DNA from: Caryophanales bacterium UBA3935
GTDB lineage: Bacteria > Bacillota_I > Bacilli_A > ML615J-28 > CAG-698
Assembly: GCA_002385755.1 (NCBI GenBank)
Contig: DGED01000057.1
Location: forward strand, 1 to 7,052
Reading direction: 5' to 3'
DNA length: 7,052 nt
How positions within the stretch are numbered: position 1 is the first letter of the stretch; each line of letters opens with the position of its first letter. This document shows, one piece after another, positions 1 to 5,782 of the stretch. The notes below the pieces were generated by a model. That model was not told the DNA's origin and did not search any database. It saw only the letters and a list, made by a program, of their open reading frames with translations. A program made the translations under genes and the position numbers.

Positions 1-19
1 AGATGTGTATAAGAGACAG
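1..19 (+). other. Tn5/Nextera mosaic-end adapter left on the contig end
   Basis: The first 19 bases, AGATGTGTATAAGAGACAG, are an exact match to the Tn5 transposase mosaic end used in Nextera/tagmentation libraries. It sits flush with the window edge, as an untrimmed read end would. It is a library artefact and not genomic sequence. It contains an ATG at position 3 that is in frame with rnfA, so a gene caller will start the protein with the artefact peptide MCIRDR. Confidence 0.97.
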
Positions 20-20
20 G

Positions 21-410
21 CTTAAGCCTCTTGGCATGCAGTATATGAGCACCCTTGTATATATTCTCGTTATCGCCTCCCTAGTTCAGATTGTCGAAAT
101 GTTTTTGAAGAAGACGATTCCCGCCCTATACCGTTCCTTAGGGATTTATCTCCCCCTGATTACCACCAACTGCGCGGTTTTGGGTACGGCGAAGAACGTG
201 ATCGCGAAGAAATTTAATTTCCTCGAGACTTTTGTTTTCTCCTTCGCGACCGCGGTCGGTTTTCTCTTTGTAATTTATATCTTCTCGACTTTAAGAAGCA
301 AGATCGCTCGCGGCGATATCCCGAAGGCGTTCCAGGGTATTCCCATCGCCCTGATTACCGCCGGAATTCTGGCGATGATTTTTGCAAAATTCGGGGAACT
401 GATTATTTGA
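21..410 (+). CDS. rnfA: Rnf complex membrane subunit RnfA, C-terminal part (5'-truncated)
   Basis: RnfA is an integral membrane subunit of the Rnf complex (ferredoxin:NAD+ oxidoreductase coupled to Na+ or H+ transport), related to NqrE. About 129 native residues remain of a family length near 190, so roughly 60 N-terminal residues are missing. Visible hallmarks are a hydrophobic helix (STLVYILVIASLVQIVEMFL), the family signature LPLITTNCAVLG, whose Cys codon is 171-173, a third helix near codons 225-290, and the closing segment PKAFQGIPIALITAG. In Rnf/Nqr structures the signature Cys helps hold a membrane-embedded [2Fe-2S] cluster between RnfA and RnfE. The second ligand Cys would be in the missing N-terminus. 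The apparent start at base 3 lies in adapter sequence and must not be used; the first native full codon is 21-23. The stop TGA (408-410) shares its last base with the rnfB ribosome binding site, indicating one operon with translational coupling. Confidence 0.93.
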   Translation, partial: LKPLGMQYMSTLVYILVIASLVQIVEMFLKKTIPALYRSLGIYLPLITTNCAVLGTAKNVIAKKFNFLETFVFSFATAVGFLFVIYIFSTLRSKIARGDIPKAFQGIPIALITAGILAMIFAKFGELII

Positions 411-422
411 GGTGATTGAACG

Positions 423-755
423 ATGAAAGATATTTTTATGAATATAATCGTGCCGATGCTTGTGTTCGCGGCGGTCGGCGGCTTATTCGGGCTTTTGCTC
501 GGCTGGCTGTCGCAGGTTTTCGCCGTGCAGATCGACGAGCGCGTCGAGAAAGTCACGGAAATGCTTCCCGGGTATAACTGCGGCGCCTGCGGGTCCCCCG
601 GATGCGCCCAGTTTGCGGAAAAGGTGGTCTCCGGCGAAGCCGATCCGGTTCTATGCAAACCCGGCAAGCAGGATATGCGCGATAAAATTAAAGCTTATTT
701 GCATGAAGCGACTAAAAATGCGCAAAATAATACTGAAAGTAAAACATTTACATAA
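423..755 (+). CDS. rnfB: Short RnfB: membrane anchor plus single Fe-S motif, no ferredoxin domains
   Basis: RnfB passes electrons from ferredoxin into the Rnf complex on the cytoplasmic face of the membrane. This protein has an N-terminal transmembrane helix (about residues 7-33) followed by the RnfB Fe-S motif CGACGSPGC with Cys53, Cys56, Cys61 and a fourth Cys78, the pattern of the 4Fe-4S domain PF04060. It stops at 110 residues. Characterised RnfB proteins are about 180-330 residues and carry two or more further ferredoxin-type CxxCxxCxxxCP clusters; none is present here. The last ~15 residues are a low-complexity polar tail (Asn, Thr, Lys, Ser). The start ATG is preceded by AGGTGA (410-415) with 7 nt spacing. 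No stop-interrupted ferredoxin remnant is visible downstream, where an AT-rich promoter begins at once, so the short form looks like the real gene end rather than a sequencing break. Rnf identity is secure from motif and gene order; function of the short form is inference. Confidence 0.87.
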   Translation: MKDIFMNIIVPMLVFAAVGGLFGLLLGWLSQVFAVQIDERVEKVTEMLPGYNCGACGSPGCAQFAEKVVSGEADPVLCKPGKQDMRDKIKAYLHEATKNAQNNTESKTFT

Positions 756-773
756 TTTTTGCTGAAAAATTTG

Positions 774-802
774 TTGTATTAGTTATATTTACATGATATA
801 AT
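774..802 (+). promoter_or_regulatory. Extended -10 sigma-A promoter for the lipoprotein gene
   Basis: A perfect -10 box TATAAT (797-802) is preceded by TG at 794-795, giving the extended -10 form TGnTATAAT. A weak -35, TTGTAT (774-779), lies 17 nt upstream. Transcription would start near 809, leaving a ~35-nt leader with AGGAGG (828-833) ten bases before the ATG at 844. The promoter begins just after the rnfB stop, so the lipoprotein can be expressed independently of the Rnf operon. Confidence 0.8.
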
Positions 803-843
803 TAGTTGGTCTTAAATCATAGATAATAGGAGGAATAAGACAA

Positions 844-1832
844 ATGAAAATGTTTAAGAAACTTTTTGCAGTGTTAGTTTTAGGTTTCATGTCTGTGTTA
901 TTTCTTACGGCTTGCGACGGCAAGATGCAAGACGGCGTTACCGTGCTTTTAAGGAATCCCTGCACGACGGCGCCCCGCAAGTAACGATCGTTACCGTTAC
1001 CGTTAAAGACGGCAAAATCACCGACTACGATATCGATACGATCCAAAGCAAAGCCGACGAATCCCAGAGATCCGGTTATTCTTTCAATGAAGAATCGAAA
1101 AAAGAACTTGGCTATCTTTACGGGATGCACAGGTTTGACGCCGAGCTTCCCAATCTTAGCGATCCCGCCAATCTGGAAGCATACAAAGAATGGCTCGAAG
1201 AGAACAATAAGCTGGAATGGTTTGAACAAGCCGAATTGATTGAAAAATACTGGCTGGAAAATGGCGTCAAAGACCCCAAAGAAGGCGGCGACCTTTCTTA
1301 CATTAGCGGCGTGACCATTACCGATAATGATTACGTTGCTGTGGCCCGCGAAGCTGTTAAAAACGCCAAAGCCGGGAAAACCCAAGTCGTTACCACTAAT
1401 GGTTCTGATTTAGTATGGGTTACCGCTAAGATCAACAAAGATGGCAAATTGGCCGAGCTTCAAATCGATACTCGCCAAGGCGTCAAAGGCGACGACGGCA
1501 AATTTGTTTGGAAAGAGAAAACCAAGCAGGAAGAGCAATATCTCTATGGCATGCACTTCCGTGATTCCGGGATAGAGGGCGATCTTACCGACGACGACGT
1601 CATGGCTGAATATAAAGAATGGCTCGAAGAGAATAATAAACTCGAATGGTTCGAGCAGGTTGACTTATTGACCGAATACGTTCTCAAAAACGGTTTGACG
1701 GGATTCTCGCTTGACGGCGATAAAATTAAAAAAGACGATGACACGCCCGAAGCGCTCGCAGGCATCACCGTTACCGCCATTCATTACTATAACGTTATCG
1801 ACCAGGCGCTTAAAGATCTCGGTCTTAAATAG
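844..1832 (+). CDS. Lipoprotein with two tandem FMN-binding-like repeats, frameshifted near 938
   Basis: Two overlapping frames form one gene. Frame A starts at ATG 844 behind AGGAGG, encodes a lipoprotein signal peptide with lipobox LTAC (Cys24), then ends at TAA 982-984. Frame B carries all the rest to TAG 1830-1832 but has no signal peptide; its nominal TTG start at 912 has no ribosome binding site. Adding one base (T at 938-939) joins them as ...DGVYRAFKESLHDG and gives 329 residues. In that restored numbering the mature protein has two repeats, each with YLYGMH (91-96, 233-238), YKEWLEENNKLEWFEQ (114-129, 257-272) and a motif resembling the FMN-binding S/T-G-A-T loop (SGVT 155-158, AGIT 306-309). 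The family relation is to FMN-binding (PF04205) lipoproteins such as Listeria PplA, which carry covalent FMN outside the cell. Here the canonical Ala is Val/Ile and the Asp is missing, so flavinylation is uncertain. Position after rnfB suggests a role in extracytoplasmic electron transfer. The deletion may be an assembly error. Confidence 0.8.
1182..1229 (+). repeat. First copy of a 16-residue motif duplicated within the lipoprotein
   Basis: These 48 bases encode YKEWLEENNKLEWFEQ, residue for residue the same as the copy at 1611-1658. Seven of sixteen codons differ between copies, all synonymously. The copies are 429 bases (143 codons) apart, matching the length of the larger domain repeat. 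Confidence 0.9.
1611..1658 (+). repeat. Second copy of the duplicated 16-residue motif
   Basis: Encodes the same YKEWLEENNKLEWFEQ peptide as 1182-1229. Flanking sequence is also alignable (YLYGMH upstream, a G-V/I-T loop downstream) but diverged, so this is the most constrained part of an internal domain duplication. Confidence 0.9.
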
Positions 1833-1880
1833 CGAAAACTAACACGATAACGATTTCGACATTAGAACAATAATGAGAAG

Positions 1881-1920
1881 AAAAGCAATTTATCACGCGT
1901 AAATTGCTTTTTCTTATTTT
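1881..1920 (+). terminator. Strong intrinsic terminator after the lipoprotein gene
   Basis: A 12-bp stem pairs 1881-1892 (AAAAGCAATTTA) with 1900-1911 (TAAATTGCTTTT) around a 7-nt loop TCACGCG, and is followed by a T-rich run through 1920. It lies about 50 nt after the lipoprotein stop. Because the stem is flanked by A's on the left and T's on the right it could work in both directions, though no opposing gene is present. It isolates the lipoprotein as a single-gene transcript. Confidence 0.88.
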
Positions 1921-1967
1921 CCGCATACAATTCCGCGCCTAAAAGCATAATAATAAACGGTGATACC

Positions 1968-2480
1968 GTGTTTAAAAACAAGCATTTTTTAAAGGAAGTC
2001 ATTGCTTTAAGCTTCGCGGTCTTTACGCTCGCGGCGCTTGCGCGCCAGGGAAACCGGCTAATCGACACGGCGTTTAACCGCGTCGCCTTCCCCGCGAACG
2101 CGAGCATTTTTGAAAATTTTAAAGTGTATTTTACGGCGATTACCGTTTTAGTGATTATCGAATATTTCATCGCGTTCGAATACCCGAATAATTACCTTTT
2201 ATCGCGGGTCGTCGCGGCGCTTGTGATGATGCTGATAACGACGATTGTTTTCGCTTTGTTTTATTTAAGCGGCGGAAGAACCTTCACTCCGCTTTTCTGG
2301 CACGCCGTTTGTCTCTTTTCCGTTATCGGCGGCCAATACGCGGGTTATCTCCTACAGCGCCGGCCCGAGTTTCGCTTTAGCCTGCAAATCGGTTTGGCGC
2401 AGTATCTCGTCACGGCGTGTTTTATTATCGTCCTGACGCAGACAACGCCGCGGGGGTTTATTTTCACTTGGTTCCGCTGA
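1968..2480 (+). CDS. Polytopic membrane protein resembling DUF6512
   Basis: This 170-residue protein has about five hydrophobic segments (roughly residues 10-25, 55-70, 77-100, 108-129 and 139-158) and no soluble domain, so it should be an integral cytoplasmic-membrane protein. The segment FPANASIFENFK (41-52), between the first two helices, resembles the F-P-V-N-E-S-x-W-E-H-L-K signature I recall from the DUF6512 family of small membrane proteins; the family has no known function that I can state. The start is GTG 1968, supported by GGTGA (1959-1963) four bases upstream. It lies between the lipoprotein terminator and the glyQS promoter, so it is likely a separate transcript, but I could not identify a convincing promoter; CATAAT at 1946-1951 is a possible -10 without a good -35. 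Calling it DUF6512 is from memory of the motif and moderately sure. Confidence 0.75.
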   Translation: MFKNKHFLKEVIALSFAVFTLAALARQGNRLIDTAFNRVAFPANASIFENFKVYFTAITVLVIIEYFIAFEYPNNYLLSRVVAALVMMLITTIVFALFYLSGGRTFTPLFWHAVCLFSVIGGQYAGYLLQRRPEFRFSLQIGLAQYLVTACFIIVLTQTTPRGFIFTWFR

Positions 2481-2512
2481 CTTTCTTCGCCCGTTTTCAC
2501 TCCGTGATAGAA

Positions 2513-2560
2513 GCCGGGCCCGGCGGTTTTCGCGGAAGGCCGCGCCTTTCGTCGCTTTTT
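2513..2560 (+). terminator. Possible GC-rich terminator after the membrane protein gene
   Basis: Two GC-rich elements follow the gene: a 12-bp perfect palindrome GCCGGGCCCGGC (2513-2524), and a 5-bp hairpin CGCGG/CCGCG (2531-2535 with 2540-2544, loop AAGG) followed by CCTTTCGTCGCTTTTT. The T tract is interrupted by GTCGC, so termination would be imperfect. It is well placed to end the upstream transcript before the glyQS promoter. Confidence 0.4.
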
Positions 2561-2570
2561 ATGAAAATAC

Positions 2571-2600
2571 TTTACAATGAAAGAAAATTTATGATATAAT
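2571..2600 (+). promoter_or_regulatory. Extended -10 sigma-A promoter of the glyQS-dnaG-rpoD operon
   Basis: The -10 box TATAAT (2595-2600) is preceded by TG at 2592-2593 (extended -10). A -35 of TTTACA (2571-2576, five of six consensus bases) lies 18 nt upstream. Transcription should start about 2607, only some 28 nt before the glyQS start, with AAGGAG at 2620-2625. That leader is too short for a T-box riboswitch, a common control of glycyl-tRNA synthetase in Bacillota. Confidence 0.85.
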
Positions 2601-2634
2601 TATATGAAATGGTTATTTTAAGGAGTGTTAGATT

Positions 2635-4008
2635 GTGGAAGAAATGAATATGGAAAAATTCGTCGCTTACCTAAAAAACTACGGCTTTGTTTTTCAAGGC
2701 AGCGAAATATACGGCGGCCTCGCCAACACTTGGGATTACGGCCCGCTCGGCGTCGAGCTGAAAAACAATCTCAAGCGTTACTGGTGGAAAAAGTTCGTCC
2801 ACGAGTCGCCTTATAATATCGGGCTGGACAGCGCGATTTTAATGAACCCGAAAGTCTGGGTCGCGAGCGGGCACGTGGCCGGTTTTTCCGACCCGCTGGT
2901 CGATTGCCGGAAATGCGGCGTCCGTTACCGAGCCGACAGTTTGATCGAAGCCCACGCGGCCGGGAAAGTCCGGACGGAAAACATGACCGTCGCGGAACTG
3001 AACGAATATATCCGCGAAGAAGGCGTCGCCTGCCCGACCTGCGGGATAAGCGACTTTACCGATATTCGCAAGTTCAACTTGATGTTTAAAACCAACCAGG
3101 GCGTCATCGAAAACGAGGAGAACACCGTTTATCTGCGTCCGGAAACGGCGCAGGGGATTTTCGTCAATTTCAAAAATCTCCAGCGCGTTTCTCGGAAAAA
3201 ACTCCCCTTCGGCGTCGCCCAGATCGGCAAAAGTTTCCGGAACGAGATTACCCCCGGTAATTTCATTTTCCGGACGCGCGAGTTTGAGCAGATGGAACTT
3301 GAATTCTTCTGCAAACCGGGAACCGATCTCGAGTGGTTCGAGTACTGGAAGCGGTTCAGTCTTGATTTTCTCGAGGAGATTGGTCTTGACAAGAACCGGC
3401 TCCGGTGTCGCGACCACGCCCCGAACGAGTTGTCGTTCTATTCGGTCGCGACGACCGACATCGAGTTTAAGTTCTTTTTCGGTTGGGGCGAGTTATGGGG
3501 TATCGCCGACCGGACCGACTACGATTTACGTGTTCATCAGGAACACGCGCGGGAAAATCTCGAGTATTTTGACCAGGAGACCAATACCCGCTACCTGCCT
3601 TACGTAATCGAGCCGTCCCTCGGCGTCGAGCGGCTGCTCCTTGCGCTCTTAACGAGCGCTTACGAGCGCGAGACGCTTCCCAACGGCGAGGAAAGGGACG
3701 TCTTAAGGTTGAAACCTGCTCTCGCGCCGGTCAAGGTCGCCGTGCTCCCGCTCGTGAACAAACTGGGCGAGAAGGCGGGAGAGGTATATCAGCTGTTGCT
3801 TCGGGACCATGTTTGCGAGTATGACGCCAGCGGGAATATCGGCCGCCGATACCGCCGCCAAGACGCGATCGGCACTCCGTTTTGCGTGACGATCGATTAC
3901 GAAACAATGGACAACGATACCGTCACCGTTCGCGAACGCGATTCGATGGAGCAAAAAAGGGTAAAAATAGCCGAACTTGCTAATTATATTAGCGAGGGAT
4001 TAAAATAA
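2635..4008 (+). CDS. glyQS: Glycyl-tRNA synthetase, single-chain class II (alpha2 type)
   Basis: Charges tRNA-Gly with glycine using ATP, in the cytoplasm. The 457-residue length matches the homodimeric single-chain enzyme (for example S. aureus, about 460), often named glyS, and not the alpha2beta2 GlyQ/GlyS pair. Class II landmarks are present: the N-terminal block GSEIYGGLANTWDYGPLG, motif 2 FRNE (201-204) followed by FIFRTREFEQMELEFF, and motif 3 EPSLGVER (326-333). The anticodon-binding domain begins near residue 365 (LAPVKVAVLPL) and ends with GRRYRRQDAIGTPFC and TVRERDSMEQ. Two CxxC pairs, Cys91/94 and Cys133/136, form a likely zinc knuckle in the insertion between motifs 1 and 2. GTG 2635 is chosen because AAGGAG lies 9 nt upstream; ATG 2644 or 2650 would also keep the family core but are further from the ribosome binding site. 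First gene of the operon; dnaG follows after 17 nt. Confidence 0.97.
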   Translation: MEEMNMEKFVAYLKNYGFVFQGSEIYGGLANTWDYGPLGVELKNNLKRYWWKKFVHESPYNIGLDSAILMNPKVWVASGHVAGFSDPLVDCRKCGVRYRADSLIEAHAAGKVRTENMTVAELNEYIREEGVACPTCGISDFTDIRKFNLMFKTNQGVIENEENTVYLRPETAQGIFVNFKNLQRVSRKKLPFGVAQIGKSFRNEITPGNFIFRTREFEQMELEFFCKPGTDLEWFEYWKRFSLDFLEEIGLDKNRLRCRDHAPNELSFYSVATTDIEFKFFFGWGELWGIADRTDYDLRVHQEHARENLEYFDQETNTRYLPYVIEPSLGVERLLLALLTSAYERETLPNGEERDVLRLKPALAPVKVAVLPLVNKLGEKAGEVYQLLLRDHVCEYDASGNIGRRYRRQDAIGTPFCVTIDYETMDNDTVTVRERDSMEQKRVKIAELANYISEGLK

Positions 4009-4025
4009 CGAAAGGGAGATGATGG

Positions 4026-5777
4026 ATGGTGTTAATTCCCGAGGAAACGATTCAAAAAATCCGCGAGGAAGCCGATATCGTCGAGATTATCGGCGATAAG
4101 GTCAAACTAAACAAAAAAGGCGCCAATTTTGTCGGCCTTTGTCCGTTTCATAAAGACACCAATCCATCGCTCACCGTGTCGCCGACGAAAAAGATCTATA
4201 CTTGTTTTTCCTGCGGGGCGAAGGGGAACGTGATTTCCTTCGTCCAAAATTTCGAGAAGGTTTCCTTCGTCGAGGCGGTGACGCGACTCGCGGGAAAACT
4301 CGGCATCAAGCTTGATATCGGCGCCGCCGGCGCAAAAAGCCAAGTTCTCAAAAAATACTACGATATTCTCGAATTAGCCACAAACTTCTACGAGTTTTCC
4401 CTTTATAATACCGCGGAAGGCCAAGAAGCTTTAAAATATTTGTATAAAAGAGGCTTGGATGATAAAATAATAAAGAGGTTTAGAATCGGGCTCGCGCCCC
4501 GCGAGGGCGATCTTTTATATAAAGCGCTCCTGCGCGAGCAGCGCCTACCCCTCGATATGATTGAGGCGGGCGTCGTCCGGAGCGGTAAAAACGACTATTA
4601 CGACGTTTTTCGCGGCCGGATTATGTTCCCGCTCGAAGACATTAACGGCAATATCGTCGGTTTCAGCGGGAGAGTGTATCGCGAAGGCGACCAAGAAGCC
4701 AAATACATGAACACCGCCGAAAACGCGATCTTTAAAAAAGGACAAATCCTTTACAATATCGAGCAAGCCCGCGGCGAAATCCGCGCCGCCGACGCCGTTT
4801 ACGTGTTCGAGGGTTTTATGGACGTTATCGCCGCCCATCGTGCGGGCGTCGAGAATGCGCTCGCGATTATGGGAACGGCGCTAACCGACGCGCAAATTAA
4901 CGCGATTAAGCGGCTTACGGAAAACGTCGTCCTTTGTTTTGACGGCGACGCGGCCGGGCGCGAGGCCGCGAAAAAGGCGATCTATCTCTTGGCCGACGCC
5001 GGGATTACCGCCAAGGCGGTCTTGCTTCCGGACAAATACGATCCCGACGATTACTTAAAAACCTTCGGCCCGGAAAAATTGAAAGAATTCTTGCTTGAGA
5101 ACAAGCTTAACGGCATCGATTATCTCTACGCGGTCGAAAAGGATACTCTCGATCCCGATGACATCACGAGCATCGAGGAGTTTAAGAACAACATGTTTCG
5201 GCATCTTTCGTTCTTTAATTCCGCCGTCATCAACGAGCTTTATTTAAAGAAGATGGCCGCCGACCTGAAGGTCACGGAAGAATCCCTGCAAAACGACTTC
5301 GGGAAATCATCCCCTCGGCCGTTCCAGCTCGCGCGGAAGCCGGAAAAACCCGTTTCCTTCCGGCGCCATAAAAAGCTCAAGTACGAGAACTCCGAAAAAG
5401 CCTTAATCAAGACTTTGATCTATCACCGCGATAAGTACCTTGAGGCCAAGGAAAAATTGTTTTCCTATACCGCGGCTAACCGCCACACCCGGAGCATCCT
5501 CTATAAGCTCTTTGATTATTACGAGAAAAGCGAAATTATGGATTTGGACGAGTTCCGGGGATGGCTTGACGCGGAAGAAGCGCTTATTCTCACGGAAATT
5601 CTAAATTCCGAGTTTATCGGCGAATACGCCGAAGTTACGGAGTTAATCGAGACGATAAAGAAAAATAAGTATTACGAACAGGCAAACCAAATGCGAAACG
5701 AAGAAAAAACCGCCGATCTCTTAAAAAAATTCAGAGAAACAAAGTTGCCGCTAATCACAATTAAGCTAAAGGAGTGA
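4026..5777 (+). CDS. dnaG: DNA primase DnaG
   Basis: Makes the short RNA primers for lagging- and leading-strand DNA synthesis, working with the replicative helicase at the fork. At 583 residues it has the full family length. The N-terminal CHC2 zinc-binding domain shows Cys39, His42, Cys60 and Cys63 (CPFH...CFSCGAKGN). The catalytic core has the conserved [13 protein letters not shown] block, then the TOPRIM metal site: Glu262 in EGFMD and Asp306/Asp308 in DGDAAGREA. The region beyond about residue 440, rich in charged helices, corresponds to the helicase-interaction domain, which is poorly conserved in sequence. The start ATG 4026 has AAGGGAG (4012-4018) 7 nt upstream; ATGs at 4019 and 4022 are in another frame. 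It sits 17 nt after glyQS and 5 nt before rpoD. Nothing is missing or broken. Confidence 0.97.
   Translation: MVLIPEETIQKIREEADIVEIIGDKVKLNKKGANFVGLCPFHKDTNPSLTVSPTKKIYTCFSCGAKGNVISFVQNFEKVSFVEAVTRLAGKLGIKLDIGAAGAKSQVLKKYYDILELATNFYEFSLYNTAEGQEALKYLYKRGLDDKIIKRFRIGLAPREGDLLYKALLREQRLPLDMIEAGVVRSGKNDYYDVFRGRIMFPLEDINGNIVGFSGRVYREGDQEAKYMNTAENAIFKKGQILYNIEQARGEIRAADAVYVFEGFMDVIAAHRAGVENALAIMGTALTDAQINAIKRLTENVVLCFDGDAAGREAAKKAIYLLADAGITAKAVLLPDKYDPDDYLKTFGPEKLKEFLLENKLNGIDYLYAVEKDTLDPDDITSIEEFKNNMFRHLSFFNSAVINELYLKKMAADLKVTEESLQNDFGKSSPRPFQLARKPEKPVSFRRHKKLKYENSEKALIKTLIYHRDKYLEAKEKLFSYTAANRHTRSILYKLFDYYEKSEIMDLDEFRGWLDAEEALILTEILNSEFIGEYAEVTELIETIKKNKYYEQANQMRNEEKTADLLKKFRETKLPLITIKLKE
5768..5774 (+). 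promoter_or_regulatory. rpoD ribosome binding site that fixes its start at ATG 5783
   Basis: AAAGGAG occupies the last coding bases of dnaG, directly before and touching its TGA stop (5775-5777). ATG 5783 lies 8 nt downstream, the ideal distance. The longer reading frame that opens at GTG 5774 would start within this site and is therefore unlikely. The arrangement suggests translational coupling of rpoD to dnaG. Confidence 0.85.
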
Positions 5778-5782
5778 TTACC

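Noticed and set aside
754..771. Hairpin AATTTTT-GCTG-AAAAATT after rnfB as a terminator
   Set aside because: The 7-bp stem is entirely A/T and is not followed by a T tract; it overlaps the start of the lipoprotein promoter region and is probably just AT-rich sequence.
930..955. Programmed -1 ribosomal frameshifting in the lipoprotein gene
   Set aside because: The direction is compatible with -1, but the overlap has no X-XXY-YYZ heptamer in the right phase (CTT TTA does not re-pair) and no clear stimulatory hairpin.
275..1385. Long minus-strand reading frames (275-667 and 789-1385)
   Set aside because: They lie opposite rnfA/rnfB and the lipoprotein, whose motifs are unmistakable, and their translations are low-complexity shadows without a ribosome binding site or known domain.
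912..1832. Taking TTG 912 as the true start of a 306-residue cytosolic protein
   Set aside because: There is no ribosome binding site before 912, the first residues (an Arg-rich run) are unlike the family, and a complete signal peptide with promoter and AGGAGG lies just upstream in the other frame.
2513..2524. GCCGGGCCCGGC palindrome as an operator or restriction-linked site
   Set aside because: It is a single copy in a GC-rich intergenic stretch; a transcription-terminator role is the simpler reading, and nothing supports a specific binding protein.
5774..5782. GTG 5774 as the rpoD start
   Set aside because: It lies inside the ribosome binding site AAAGGAG; ATG 5783 is ideally spaced from it.
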